Shown here piece by piece: positions 24,101 through 32,694 of a DNA stretch of 64,000 bases (position 1 is its first letter; each line of letters opens with the position of its first letter). The stretch spans positions 1-64,000 of the forward strand of contig JAUQYA010000113.1 of NCBI GenBank assembly GCA_030837785.1. The letters run 5' to 3'. The DNA comes from Albidovulum sp. Its GTDB lineage: Bacteria; Pseudomonadota; Alphaproteobacteria; Rhodobacterales; Rhodobacteraceae. Made by a program: the position numbers and the translations under genes. The notes below the pieces were generated by a model. That model was not told where the DNA came from, searched no databases, and saw only the letters and a list, made by a program, of their open reading frames with translations.

Positions 24101-24534
24101 CGGCCGGTCAGCAGCGCAAGCGGCCGCAGCCCGATGCGGACGCTTCCGGCCCTCAGCACCTCGTGCGTTGCCGTCTTGAACAGGGCATTCTCGATCTCGA
24201 CGGCAAGGAAGCGCTCCCGGTCGAAGGAGAGCCGTGCCGGACCGAGCGACGCGTCCAGGTCGATGCCGAGCAGTTGCTCGACCGCCGTCTCGGCCTCGTC
24301 GCGGACGCTGTCGGTGCTGATGCCGGTGACGCCGACGAAGTAGATCGCGGCCGCGAGGAGGATCGCGGCGCATCCGAGCACACCAAAGGCAGCGCCGGCA
24401 TAGCGCAAGCCAAGCGACGCCGTCGACCGCCGCTTCCACTCCCCCTGTCCCTGCGCGGACGGAAGTGTGTGAAGCTCGGCGATCTCCCCGCGCCTGAACT
24501 TGATCTTCTCGTGTTTCTGAACCTCTTGGTTCAC
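21127..24534 (-). CDS. AsmA/YhdP-like envelope protein
   Basis: A 1135-residue protein with one N-terminal membrane anchor (AGAAFGVLGCAAILLAAAIY) and a very long, beta-rich periplasmic region of repeated short strands, ending in an AsmA-like C-terminal region (FEFRG end; DRGLIGVTFRLAGDANSPNL). AsmA/TamB/YhdP family proteins form hydrophobic grooves that carry phospholipids between the inner and outer membranes. The size and single anchor fit the DUF3971/YhdP branch. It converges on tyrS (46 bases) and is divergent from the peroxiredoxin gene (92 bases). Confidence 0.88.
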   Translation of the reverse strand: MNQEVQKHEKIKFRRGEIAELHTLPSAQGQGEWKRRSTASLGLRYAGAAFGVLGCAAILLAAAIYFVGVTGISTDSVRDEAETAVEQLLGIDLDASLGPARLSFDRERFLAVEIENALFKTATHEVLRAGSVRIGLRPLALLTGRVEIGSVRIENARIAANALPAGEGNWTAALANADGLVDPDLVAQALLTALHQAIDAIESGTTNAIELSGVEIVLPGGDGGGQTLAIESAALRVEHPGQLSVAIDADVAGRALTVAGTARRDGAARRIAALDITVEAVQVAEGGESPAGKAGENETGVGSLTLRISGEEGIRGEASRFNVAASLVDAVVRIDEADSIAGDVAIAASLLTGSGKLEIERARLTVGRSRLEFHGAVGPRPRAEGERPAYRYEFVSDGSYLSPGDSTEPALEFLSRIAGSYDPSSRRLAMDELRIRTTGGDLSGRAAFDFVEDGAPGISLALDVPEMPVAHVKVLWPWLAAGTARNWAMNNLFGGTVSDSSLRYEVAPRRLGNGVPLSGDEVSGHFEIAGARFDVAGRIPPMRDAIGRIDFRGNDVDIGLTSGVVYLPSGRMVAARDGTLTIRNANVEPTIGKLDMDVEGAAEAVTELASYEPIDAMRHIGMTADEFSGQVSGNVKADIPLYGVGDDVQLGWLVALDFQDLDVARPFDGQIATEATGSITLDPTRAVIKARARLNGAPAEIDMVEPIGKSGVVRERRVSVTLDNKAREAIAPGLAMLLDGPAKVQFGEGEAGAPRRIEADLTDTQLTIPWAGWSKGPGIAAKASFVLETTGERTTLRDFKLSGQTFAIEGEFVLLSGDLQSAKLGTVKLNRGDDVRVTIRRDGKGYDVDVAGASLDARSLIKTYLSDSESAAKATGSTAVTVNGAVNKVAGFNGAGMNDVKLSYSGTGSVMRGMKFDAVTSRGGRVAVTSGGENGSRTMEMQSNDAGAILKFLDIYPYMEGGTIRLGLAGGADGPMKGQVDATDFWVVNEPKLASIVATPPPGDQRSLNQAVRGEIDTSRVKFERGFSIIEKGLGSLKLERGVLRGPVIGLIFQGTLYDRQGKMDMTGTFMPAYGLNRIFGEIPLFGQILGNGSDRGLIGVTFRLAGDANSPNLQVNPLSVIAPGIFRSIFEFRG

Positions 24535-24626
24535 ATAATTCCTTTAACGGTCCGCAGCGGTGGACGAATCCCCGCCGACGTCATATTTGCCAGCCGCAGC
24601 GCGTAAGCGCAAACAAGGGCAAGGAT

Positions 24627-25094
24627 ATGACTGAGTTGGCAGCCGGCTGCTTGGCACCGGACTTCGCTCTCCCGCGCGACGGCGGCGGCACCGTTGCGCT
24701 GAAGGACTTCGCCGGCAAAGCGGTCGTGGTTTATTTCTATCCGCAGGACGACACCACGTCGTGTACCGCGGAGGCGATCGACTTTTCCGCACTCCTGCCT
24801 CAGTTCGAGGCTGCCGGCGCGGCGGTCGTCGGCATCTCGCCAGATATGCCCACGCGCCACGACCGCTTCAAGGCCAAGCACGGGTTGAGCCTCATACTGG
24901 GCTCCGACGAGAGCCGGACGGTTATCGAGGCGTATGGCGCCTGGGGCGAGAAGACCCTCTACGGGCGCAACTACATGGGCGTCATCCGATCGACGGTCCT
25001 GGTCGACCGCGACGGGCGCGTTGCACGAATCTGGCGCAACGTCAGGGTCAGGAACCATGCTCGGGATGTCCTCGGTGCCGTGAAGGCGCTCTGA
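24627..25094 (+). CDS. bcp: Thiol peroxidase of the Bcp/PrxQ type
   Basis: A 155-residue peroxiredoxin: LAPDFALPRDGGGTVALKDF at the start, then VVVYFYPQDDTTSCTAEAID, where the peroxidatic cysteine lies in TTSCTAEA and the conserved Glu follows. It reduces hydroperoxides with thioredoxin. The resolving cysteine usually five residues further is absent, so this is a 1-Cys-like or atypically resolved Bcp. A short membrane peptide gene follows by 64 bases and then a strong terminator. Confidence 0.93.
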   Translation: MTELAAGCLAPDFALPRDGGGTVALKDFAGKAVVVYFYPQDDTTSCTAEAIDFSALLPQFEAAGAAVVGISPDMPTRHDRFKAKHGLSLILGSDESRTVIEAYGAWGEKTLYGRNYMGVIRSTVLVDRDGRVARIWRNVRVRNHARDVLGAVKAL

Positions 25095-25158
25095 TCGGGA
25101 ACCCATTGCCCGACGCGGCGTTTTCCACCCATCGAAAACTGACGCGAAGGATGGACCG

Positions 25159-25236
25159 ATGCTGAGAGGACTCGTGCTCTGGATGCTGGGTATTCCGATC
25201 CCCATCATCATCCTGCTGTGGCTGTTCCTCGACTAG
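25159..25236 (+). CDS. 25-residue hydrophobic membrane peptide
   Basis: A frame of 26 codons beginning at ATG 25159 encodes one membrane-spanning helix (residues 4-23, LGIPIPIIILLWLFL core) with a basic N-terminus (Met-Leu-Arg) and an acidic last residue, fitting an N-in orientation. It ends 25 bases before an intrinsic terminator and follows bcp, so it is probably transcribed. Similar tiny peptides with an IPIPIIILL core are, as I recall, widespread in Rhizobiales; their function is unknown. Confidence 0.6.
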   Translation: MLRGLVLWMLGIPIPIIILLWLFLD

Positions 25237-25261
25237 GACGCCGCTCTGACCCCACATCCCA

Positions 25262-25286
25262 GACCCGCCGCCGGCGGGTCTTTTTT
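25262..25286 (+). terminator. Intrinsic terminator after bcp
   Basis: Stem GACCCGCC / GGCGGGTC (25262-25269 and 25273-25280) with a three-base loop is followed by six Ts. It ends the bcp - small peptide transcript. Confidence 0.88.
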
Positions 25287-25370
25287 GTCGCCGGACGGCG
25301 GTCGCGGCAGGCGGACGAACGCTGGCGCCGCGCTCGGATCTTCTGTCGCCGGACCGCTACGGGATCGGCA

Positions 25371-25775
25371 TCACGACGTGTCGTGCGGCCGGAGCGAGCC
25401 GCGCACGCCGGGGAAGCGCATGACGAGGAGCAAGACGGGACGTTCCGCCGTGACCTCGGGTTGCGTCTGGTCGCCGGCATCGCCGTCCGCGTCGGCCAGG
25501 ACGCCGAGCACGGCGGCGATCATGCGCAGGCGCAGCGCCAGGATTTCGGCATCGGCCGCGCCGTAACGCATGACGGACGGTTCGTCGAGGCAGTCGGCCC
25601 CGGTTGTCCCGGCGACGAAGGCGCGCGCGACGGCTTCCGCCCGGTAGAGGATGGCAAGGACGAGGAAGCGGACAGGCAAGGAGCGGCCGGCGGCGCGTTC
25701 GGCGAGGAGCGCCAGGACGAGAAGCGTCCGGGCGATGCCCCGGAATGTCCCCCTGTTCTCCAAAGCGCCTTCCAT
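25371..25775 (-). CDS. Conserved hypothetical protein
   Basis: A 134-residue protein starting MEGALENRGTFRGIARTLLV, with a moderately hydrophobic helical region (VLALLAERAAGRSLPVRFLV), an Ala-rich helix (ADAEILALRLRMIAAVLGVL) and a polar tail. I recognise it as a conserved protein of Rhizobiales without known function. The ATG at 25775 is preceded by GGGAGGG; the frame is open further upstream without similarity. It lies between the bcp terminator and an intergenic repeat. Confidence 0.7.
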   Translation of the reverse strand: MEGALENRGTFRGIARTLLVLALLAERAAGRSLPVRFLVLAILYRAEAVARAFVAGTTGADCLDEPSVMRYGAADAEILALRLRMIAAVLGVLADADGDAGDQTQPEVTAERPVLLLVMRFPGVRGSLRPHDTS

Positions 25776-26215
25776 CAACGGGCCCTCCCTTGGCCGCTGG
25801 GATTCTACGGCGGACTTTTCGGGAGGGGGATAAAATGGCGCGACGAAAAGCGCCCGGCGTTTGATTTTGCTGGGGAATTTGTTCGCAGGGGGCGAAAGGG
25901 CGCGATTTTCTCCCCGCATTGTCTGTGCGGTAGTGGCGGCCGATCTCCCCCTCGTGGGGGAAATTGCCCGCGTCGCTGTCGGCGCTCGACACTCGCCCGC
26001 CGTCCCGCGCGGCCGTAGCGATCCGGCGTGGATTCCAGGGTCTCCGCTTCGCGGCGCCAACTCTCCCCGCAAGTGGGGGCGAGGAGGCAAAGCGGAGCGG
26101 AAGTGTCGCAGCGGCCTCGGGAGACCGGCATCGCGGCAGGCAAAGCTTTGTTAACCCTAACGATGTGTAATCAATTCCAGCCGGAAACAAGTCCACGGCA
26201 TGGAAGTCGAGTGAC
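25776..26215. repeat. Intergenic region with palindromic repeat element
   Basis: No gene is supported in this 440-base gap. Within about 25920-26095 there are two short G/C hairpins, CCCCC-TCGT-GGGGG (25948-25961) and CCCC-GCAAGT-GGGG (26065-26078), enclosing sequence rich in CGTCGC and CGCGGC. The whole has the look of an interspersed palindromic element (MITE- or RIME-like) that I recall being abundant between genes in Mesorhizobium and relatives. Only one copy is in the window, so repetition cannot be shown here. Confidence 0.5.
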
Positions 26216-27475
26216 GTGAAAGCATCCGCTCAGTCAGCAGTGTTTGGCAAGCGCCGGGAGCCCCATACGGTCATCATCGCCCGCGGCGACGATATCCGGC
26301 ATTTCACCGTGCGACCGTGGATGGCTGCAGTCATCGGCTCGGCGCTCTCGGCGATCGCCATCGGCTATCTGCTCGCGACCTCCTATCTGGTGCTGCGGGA
26401 CGACCTCATCGGTGCTGCGGTGGCGCGACAGGCGCGAATCCAGCAGTCCTACGAAGATCGCATCTCCGCACTCCGCGCCCAGGTCGACCGGATCACCAGC
26501 CGGCAGCTGCTCGACCAGCAACTGATGGAGAACAAGGTTTCCGAACTGCTGGCGCGTCAGAGCGTGCTTTCCCAGCGCCACGGCCGGATCGGCCCGATAC
26601 TCGAACGCGCGGCCGGCGAGACCGGGCTGTTGCCCGCCGACGCGCCGGTTCCGGCCGAAAGGCCGCAGGTTCGCGCCGACGCGGGCACTGCCGCCATCCT
26701 CGGCTACGCGGCTTCCACCGACACGGGAGCCCTCCTTCCGCTGCGGACGGGCGACGTCGGCCGCGAGTCGGCCGCCGACCGGGCCGACAAGCTGTTCGTC
26801 GCCATCAATCAATCGCTGCGCGCGATCGAGGGCGAGCAGATGACCAAGATCACCACGCTCGCCGAGAACGCCACCGAGACGGCCGACGCGATCGCGCAGG
26901 CGCTCGAGGACGCCGGTCTCGAAATCGACGTCGACTATGGAAAGCAGGGCATCGGCGGTCCGCTGATCGCGCCGGACCGCGCCACCGAGTTCGACACGCG
27001 GGTGCGCGAGCTCGACGAGGCCCTCGACCATCTCGACGCGATGAAGAAGGAAGCGCGCCGCTATCCGATCGCCAATCCCGCGCCTGGCGTTTCCGTGTCG
27101 AGCGGCTTCGGAATCCGTCGCGACCCCCTCCTCGGAACGCCCGCCATGCATGCCGGGATCGACTTTCGCGGCGCCGTCGGCTCGCCGGCGCGGGCAACCG
27201 GCAAGGGCACCGTCGTCAAGGCCGGGTGGAACGGCGGCTATGGCCGGATGGTCGAGATCGACCATGGCGACGGCTTCACCACGCGCTACGCCCACCTGAG
27301 CAAGGTCCTGGTGAACGTCGGCGATAAGGTCAACGCGGGCGACGTCGTGGGCAAGATAGGCTCGAGCGGCCGGTCCACCGGCCCGCATCTCCACTACGAG
27401 GTGCGCCGCGACGGCGATGCCATCGATCCCGTCCGCATGCTGAAGGCGGGACGCAAGGTCAGCGCCTACCTCTGA
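26216..27475 (+). CDS. M23-family murein endopeptidase, membrane anchored
   Basis: A 419-residue protein with one N-terminal membrane segment (AAVIGSALSAIAIGYLLATS), a coiled-coil region (about residues 75-270) and a C-terminal LytM/peptidase M23 domain. The zinc ligands are visible: His and Asp in HAGIDFRG, and His in GPHLHYEV. Such proteins cut peptide cross-links during growth or division, or activate amidases. The start is a GTG at 26216; no better ATG is in frame. It is convergent with prfB. Confidence 0.9.
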   Translation: MKASAQSAVFGKRREPHTVIIARGDDIRHFTVRPWMAAVIGSALSAIAIGYLLATSYLVLRDDLIGAAVARQARIQQSYEDRISALRAQVDRITSRQLLDQQLMENKVSELLARQSVLSQRHGRIGPILERAAGETGLLPADAPVPAERPQVRADAGTAAILGYAASTDTGALLPLRTGDVGRESAADRADKLFVAINQSLRAIEGEQMTKITTLAENATETADAIAQALEDAGLEIDVDYGKQGIGGPLIAPDRATEFDTRVRELDEALDHLDAMKKEARRYPIANPAPGVSVSSGFGIRRDPLLGTPAMHAGIDFRGAVGSPARATGKGTVVKAGWNGGYGRMVEIDHGDGFTTRYAHLSKVLVNVGDKVNAGDVVGKIGSSGRSTGPHLHYEVRRDGDAIDPVRMLKAGRKVSAYL

Positions 27476-27495
27476 AATCCCGGGATTCCCGGCAA

Positions 27496-28627
27496 TCAGT
27501 CAATGTCTGCGATCGCCTGGCCGGCGCCGCCCTCGATGCGCTGCGACAACGACGCCTCCATGAACGGATCGAGGTCACCGTCGAGCACGTCAGAGGGGCT
27601 GGTGCTTTCGACGCCGGTGCGCAGGTCCTTGACCAGTTGGTAGGGCTGCAGCACGTAGGAGCGGATCTGGTGGCCCCAGCCGATGTCGGTCTTGGCGGCT
27701 TCCGTGGCGTTGGCCGCGGCCTCGCGCTTCTTCAGCTCTTCCTCATAGAGGCGCGAGCGCAGCATTTCCCAGGCCTTCGCCCTGTTCTTGTGCTGCGAGC
27801 GCTCGGCCTGGCAGGCGACCGCGATGCCGGTGGCGAGATGCGTGATGCGAACCGCGGAATCGGTCGTATTGACGTGCTGCCCGCCCGAACCGGACGAGCG
27901 GTAGGTGTCGATGCGCACGTCGGACTCGCTGACGTCGATCTGAATCGAATCATCGACGACCGGATAGACCCAGACGCTCGAAAACGAGGTGTGGCGCCGC
28001 GCGTTGGAATCGAAAGGCGAGATGCGCACCAGCCGGTGCACGCCCGATTCCGTCTTCAGCCAACCATAGGCGTTGTGGCCCTTGATGAGCAGGGTCGCCG
28101 ACTTGATGCCGGCTTCCTCGCCCTCGTGGACTTCCAGCACCTCGACCTTGAAGCGGCGGCGCTCCGCCCAGCGCGTGTACATGCGCAGGAGCATCGACGC
28201 CCAGTCCTGGCTCTCCGTGCCCCCGGCGCCGGCATGGACTTCGAGATAGGTGTCGTTGGCGTCCGCCTCGCCGGACAGCATGGTCTCGATCTGGCGGGCC
28301 TTGGTCTCGCCGGCCAGCGACCTGATCGCCGCCTCTGCCTCGGCGACGACGCCGGCGTCGCCCTCTTCTTCGCCGAGCTCGATGAGGCCGATATTGTCCT
28401 CGAGCGCCTGGCCAAGGCCGCGGACCGCCCTTACTCCGTCATCCAGGTACTGGCGCTCGCGCATCAGCTTCTGCGCTTCCTGCGGATCATTCCAGAGACT
28501 GGAATCTTCCGCGCGCATGTTCAGGTAGTCTAGTCTCTTGATTGCCTGATCCCAGTCAAAGATGCCTCCTCAGCAGGCTTATCGCCTGCTTGATCTCGTC
28601 GACCAGGTTCTGCGTTTCCGTGCGCAT
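27496..28627 (-). CDS. prfB: Peptide chain release factor 2, with programmed +1 frameshift
   Basis: Two frames encode RF2, which ends translation at UGA and UAA. Frame one starts at ATG 28627 and gives 23 residues (MRTETQNLVDEIKQAISLLR, RHL) up to an in-frame TGA at 28558-28556. Shifting +1 at CTT-TGA-C continues with DWDQAIKRLDYLNMRAEDSS to the end at 27496, 376 residues in total. The GGQ hydrolysis motif is in SGSGGQHVNTTDSAV, and the anticodon-like SPF tripeptide in RISPFDSNA. The shift is the classical autoregulation: low RF2 favours frameshifting. The gene lies 117 bases upstream of the PBP1A stop codon on the same strand. Confidence 0.95.
28555..28570 (-). promoter_or_regulatory. Programmed +1 frameshift site of prfB
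   Basis: The minus strand reads AGGAGGCATCTTTGAC: a Shine-Dalgarno-like AGGAGG three bases before CTT, followed by the TGA stop and C. This is the standard RF2 recoding signal; in Escherichia coli the internal Shine-Dalgarno is AGGGGG and the slippery codon is also CTT. Confidence 0.93.
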
Positions 28628-28744
28628 GAATGCTGTCTTCCCGCTACCGGGCATGCCGGATTGAATCGGCGCGGAACATAGGGAGGCCCCAGCGGTGTGT
28701 AAAGGAAAATGGCGGCGTGACGGAACCGGCCACCGGCGCGGCGG

Positions 28745-31201
28745 TCAGTAGAGCCCGCCGCCGCCGCTCTGGATCGCCTTGTTGGCCTGCGGCGAGAGCG
28801 CCTCGCCAAAGCCGTTCGAGCCGTCCTCGCTCATGCCGATCACCCAGTAGCTGTCGGCCGGTCCGGTTCCGGGCTTGAACGCCTCCATGATGGTGCCGCC
28901 CTCGCCTTCGGCGGCCTGCATTCCGGTCTTGCGGTTGATGGCGATCAGCTTCATGCCTTCGGGCACCTGGAAGTCGACGATCGGCTTGTCCTTCAGCGCT
29001 TCCGCCATGAACTCCTTGAAGATCGGCGCGGCGAGGCCACCGCCGGTCGATCCCTTGCCGAGACCCTGGGGCTTGTCGTAGCCGAGATAGAGCCCGACGA
29101 CGAGGTTGGGCGTATATCCGATGAACCACGTGTCCTTCTCGTCGTTCGTCGTTCCGGTCTTTCCGGCGATCGGGCGGCCGAGTTCGGCGACCGTGGTGGC
29201 GGTTCCGCGCGTGACGACGCCTTCCATCATCGAGGTGATCTGGTAGGCGGTCATCGGATCGAGAACCTGCTCGGCATTGTCGATCAGTTCGGGCTCGGGC
29301 TGGTCCATCCAGTCCTTGGCGACGCAACCTTCGCACGAGCGCTCGTCGTGCTTGAACACCGTCTTGCCGTAGCGGTCCTGGATACGGTCGATCAGCGACG
29401 GCTTTATCTGCCTGCCGCCATTGGCCATCACCGCATAGGCGGAAACCATGCGCATCACCGTGGTTTCGCCGGAGCCCAGCGACATCGCGATGTGCGGCGC
29501 CATCTTGTCGTAGACGCCGAACCGCTCGGCATATTCGGCGACCAGTTTCATGCCCATGTCGTTGGCCAGGCGGACCGTCATCAGGTTGCGCGAGCGCTCG
29601 ATGCCGTTGCGCAGCGTCGACGGGCCTGCGGCCTTGCCGTCGTAGTTCTTCGGCGTCCAGGTCGAGTTGCCGATCTTGATCGTGATCGGACCGTCCATGA
29701 TCACCGACGCCGGCGTGTAGCCGTTGTCGAGCGCGGCGGCGTAGACGATCGGCTTGAAGGAGGACCCAGGCTGGCGCTTCGCCTGCGTCGCCCGGTTGAA
29801 CTCAGAATCGGAATAGGAGAATCCGCCGACCATGGCGAGCACGCGACCCGTATGCGGATCCATCGCCACCATGCCGCCGGACACTTCGGGTATCTGGCGC
29901 AGGTCGTAGATGCCCTCGCCGTCCGCGGCCTTCTCGACGAAAACGACGTCGCCTGGAATGAGGACCTCCTCAGGCGACGAAGCCTTGACGCGCTTGCCGT
30001 TGGAGACATAGCGCAACGCCCAGTTCATCCCGTCCTCGGAGAGGGTGGCGGTCTCGCGCGCCGCCTCGAGCGCCCCGGAAATCTCGCGCCGCGGCTGGAG
30101 GCCGACCGAGACGCTGTCCTTGGTGCTTTCGAGGACGACGGCCAGCCGCCATTCCGGCACGTCGTCGAGAGACTTGACCTTGGCGAGGGCTTCGCCCCAG
30201 TCGCCCGAGATGTCGATCTTTTCGCGCGGGCCGCGGTAGCCGCGCAGGCGGTCGAACTTCATCAGGCCGTTCTGCAACGCCTTGCGCGCGTACAGCTGGA
30301 GTTGCGGATCGAGCGTGGTGCGCACCGACAGGCCGCCTTCGTAGAGGGCGTCCTCGCCATAGCGGGCGATGATCTCGCGCCGCACCTCCTCGGTGAAGTA
30401 CTCGCCGGCGAACAGGTAGGTGCCCTTGCGGCGCGGCGAGACGCCCAGCGGCTCGGCCTTGGCCTTTTCGCCCTCGGCGCGCTCGACGTAGCCGTTCTCG
30501 ACCATCTGGTCGATGACCCAGTTGCGCCGCTCGACGGCCCGGTCGGTGTGCTTGAACGGATGATAGTTCGACGGGCCTTTCGGCAGGGCCGCCATGTAAG
30601 CCGCCTCGGCCACCGTCAGCTCGTTGACCGACTTGTCGAAATAGGTGAGCGCCGCGCCGGCGATGCCGTAGGCGCCGAGACCGAAGAAGATCTCGTTCAT
30701 GTAGAGTTCGAGGATCCGGTCTTTCGAATAGGCCTGTTCGATGCGGAAGGCGAGGATCATCTCGCGGATCTTGCGGTCGTAGGTCTGGCTCGAGCTGAGC
30801 AGGAAGTTCTTGGCGACCTGCTGCGTGATCGTCGAGGCGCCGACCGGCCGCCGGCCGGAGCCGAGGTTCTGGAAATTGGTGACGATGGCGCGGACGAGGC
30901 CGGTCACGTCGATGCCCGGGTGCGTGTAGAAATTCTTGTCCTCGGCCGAGAGGAACGCCGCCTTGACGCGGTCGGGTACGGCCTGGATCGGCAGGAAGAG
31001 CCGCCGCTCGCGCGCGAACTCGCCCATAAGAGACCCGTCGCCCGCATGGACGCGGGTCGTCACCGGCGGTTCGTACTTCGCCAGCACCTCGTAGTCAGGC
31101 AGATCCTTGGTCAGCGCGCTGATGTAGATGCCCACGCCTGCCGCAGCGACGAGCGCCAGCATCACGCCCACGCCGAAGAAGTATCCGATGAGACGTATCA
31201 T
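28745..31201 (-). CDS. mrcA: Penicillin-binding protein 1A (bifunctional)
   Basis: An 818-residue class A PBP that polymerises and cross-links peptidoglycan. N-terminal membrane anchor (LIGYFFGVGVMLALVAAAGV), glycosyltransferase domain with EDKNFYTHPGID, RKIREMILAFRIEQAYSKD and YMNEIFFGLGAYGI, then a transpeptidase domain with the active serine in PGSSFKPIVY, the SRN motif in RSRNLMTV and KTGTTND. The ATG at 31201 matches the family start; the frame is open to 31312. It lies between the amidase gene upstream and prfB downstream, all on the minus strand, a common Rhizobiales order. Confidence 0.95.
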   Translation of the reverse strand: MIRLIGYFFGVGVMLALVAAAGVGIYISALTKDLPDYEVLAKYEPPVTTRVHAGDGSLMGEFARERRLFLPIQAVPDRVKAAFLSAEDKNFYTHPGIDVTGLVRAIVTNFQNLGSGRRPVGASTITQQVAKNFLLSSSQTYDRKIREMILAFRIEQAYSKDRILELYMNEIFFGLGAYGIAGAALTYFDKSVNELTVAEAAYMAALPKGPSNYHPFKHTDRAVERRNWVIDQMVENGYVERAEGEKAKAEPLGVSPRRKGTYLFAGEYFTEEVRREIIARYGEDALYEGGLSVRTTLDPQLQLYARKALQNGLMKFDRLRGYRGPREKIDISGDWGEALAKVKSLDDVPEWRLAVVLESTKDSVSVGLQPRREISGALEAARETATLSEDGMNWALRYVSNGKRVKASSPEEVLIPGDVVFVEKAADGEGIYDLRQIPEVSGGMVAMDPHTGRVLAMVGGFSYSDSEFNRATQAKRQPGSSFKPIVYAAALDNGYTPASVIMDGPITIKIGNSTWTPKNYDGKAAGPSTLRNGIERSRNLMTVRLANDMGMKLVAEYAERFGVYDKMAPHIAMSLGSGETTVMRMVSAYAVMANGGRQIKPSLIDRIQDRYGKTVFKHDERSCEGCVAKDWMDQPEPELIDNAEQVLDPMTAYQITSMMEGVVTRGTATTVAELGRPIAGKTGTTNDEKDTWFIGYTPNLVVGLYLGYDKPQGLGKGSTGGGLAAPIFKEFMAEALKDKPIVDFQVPEGMKLIAINRKTGMQAAEGEGGTIMEAFKPGTGPADSYWVIGMSEDGSNGFGEALSPQANKAIQSGGGGLY

Positions 31202-31413
31202 TCCCGCTCCAGTCCCAGCCCTCGTCCGCTTGGAATGCGGATGCTGCAGCTGATGCGCGCCGTAGCGGCGACAGCTTGACTCCGTCAACTCTTGTCGTGC
31301 CGATGTGGGCAAAATACGGCAGGACCGCGGCCAAGGTCACATCGCCGACCGCTGCAGGCCCGCCGTGTCGGCAATGCAACGATGGCGACGCCGGCAAAGA
31401 CCTTCCATCCATC

Positions 31414-32694
31414 TCACCCGCCCGCACCGAGCTTGGCTTCGGCGAACAGGCCAACGGCTGTGGAAATGCTGCCGATGGCCTTGCGCCGCCATTCGCCGTT
31501 GAGAAGCTGCTCCTCGTCCTTGGGGTTCGACAGGTAGCCGAGTTCGACGAGCACGGACGGCACATCCGGTGCCTTGAGGACGCGGAAGCCGGCGGAACGG
31601 TGCGGATTGTTGATCAACTCGATGCTGCCGGAAAGCGCCCCGACGAGCGAACGGGCGAAGCGGATCGAGAAGGAGTGCGTCTCGCGGCGGATCAGGTCGA
31701 CAAGGATGTCGGCGACCTGGTGGTTTTCTTCGACGATCTCGATGCCGGCGAGCTGGTCGGAGAGGTTCTCGCGGTCGGCGGTGGCTTCCGCCTCCGCGTC
31801 CGACGCCTTTTCCGACACCGTATAGACGGTCGCACCGCGGATATTCTTCAGGCGGATCGTATCGGCGTGGATCGAGATCAAAAGATCGGCCTCGTGCGAG
31901 CGGGCGATGCGCACCCTCTCGTCGAGGCGGAGAAAGACGTCCGTCTCGCGCGTCATGTAGACGTCATAGGAACCCGACGCCTCCAGGGCCGATTTGAGTT
32001 CGAGGGCAAATGACAGGGTGATCGCCTTTTCGACGGTTCCATTGACCCCTTCCGCCCCGCCGTCGATGCCGCCGTGACCCGGGTCGAGCACGACCGTGAA
32101 GCGCTTGCCGTCCCGAGGTGCCGTCTTGCCGACCCGGTCGCCTTTTGGCGTGCTGGTCGAGCCGGTCGTTTCCGCCTGGATCGCCAGTGCTGCGTCGAAC
32201 GCCGCATCGGACGACGACACGATGTCGACCACCATGCGGTATCCGGGGCTGGCTTCGTTGGCGATCACGTCGACGCGCTCCAGCTCGAACGGACCCTTCG
32301 CGGTGAGAATCAGCCGCGAAACGCCCGCTTCGATGTTGCCGTAGCGCACGTTGGAAATCAGGCCGCGCGGCTTGAGATCCGCCGTGTCCAGGGAAAGACC
32401 TGTATCCGGCAAATCGATCACCAATCTGTGAGGCCCCCGCAGCAGGAACCATTTCGGCTCCGGCTCGGCGTCGAACTGGAGAACGAAACGCATGCGCGTC
32501 GCATCGCCAGCGAGCTTGAACGCTTCCGCAGTCACGGCATGCGGACCGGCATGCGCCAATGCCGTCACAAACAGCGTCGCCAAGGGCAGAACGCGGCAAA
32601 ACGCCCGCAGAATGCGGTAAAACGCGCGGAATCCTGCAATTTCGTGACGATCCACGACCCGCTCCGCCTGTCCACCGAACCCGTATAAACGCAA
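31414..32694 (-). CDS. amiC: N-acetylmuramoyl-L-alanine amidase (AMIN plus Amidase_3)
   Basis: A 426-residue periplasmic amidase. After a signal-like N-terminus (VLPLATLFVTALAHAGPHAV) comes an AMIN domain (about residues 55-160, FVLQFDAEPEPKWFLLRGPH), then a linker and an Amidase_3 domain with DPGHGGIDGGAEGVNGTVEK, LLISIHADTI and VLVELGYLSNPKDE, which hold the zinc-binding His/Glu residues. It removes stem peptides at the division septum. PBP1A follows downstream. Confidence 0.93.
   Translation of the reverse strand: MRLYGFGGQAERVVDRHEIAGFRAFYRILRAFCRVLPLATLFVTALAHAGPHAVTAEAFKLAGDATRMRFVLQFDAEPEPKWFLLRGPHRLVIDLPDTGLSLDTADLKPRGLISNVRYGNIEAGVSRLILTAKGPFELERVDVIANEASPGYRMVVDIVSSSDAAFDAALAIQAETTGSTSTPKGDRVGKTAPRDGKRFTVVLDPGHGGIDGGAEGVNGTVEKAITLSFALELKSALEASGSYDVYMTRETDVFLRLDERVRIARSHEADLLISIHADTIRLKNIRGATVYTVSEKASDAEAEATADRENLSDQLAGIEIVEENHQVADILVDLIRRETHSFSIRFARSLVGALSGSIELINNPHRSAGFRVLKAPDVPSVLVELGYLSNPKDEEQLLNGEWRRKAIGSISTAVGLFAEAKLGAGG

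Noticed and set aside
29348..31279. 643-codon open frame on the plus strand
   Set aside because: Antisense to PBP1A; composition is typical of mirror frames, rich in Arg, Gly, Asp and His without motifs.
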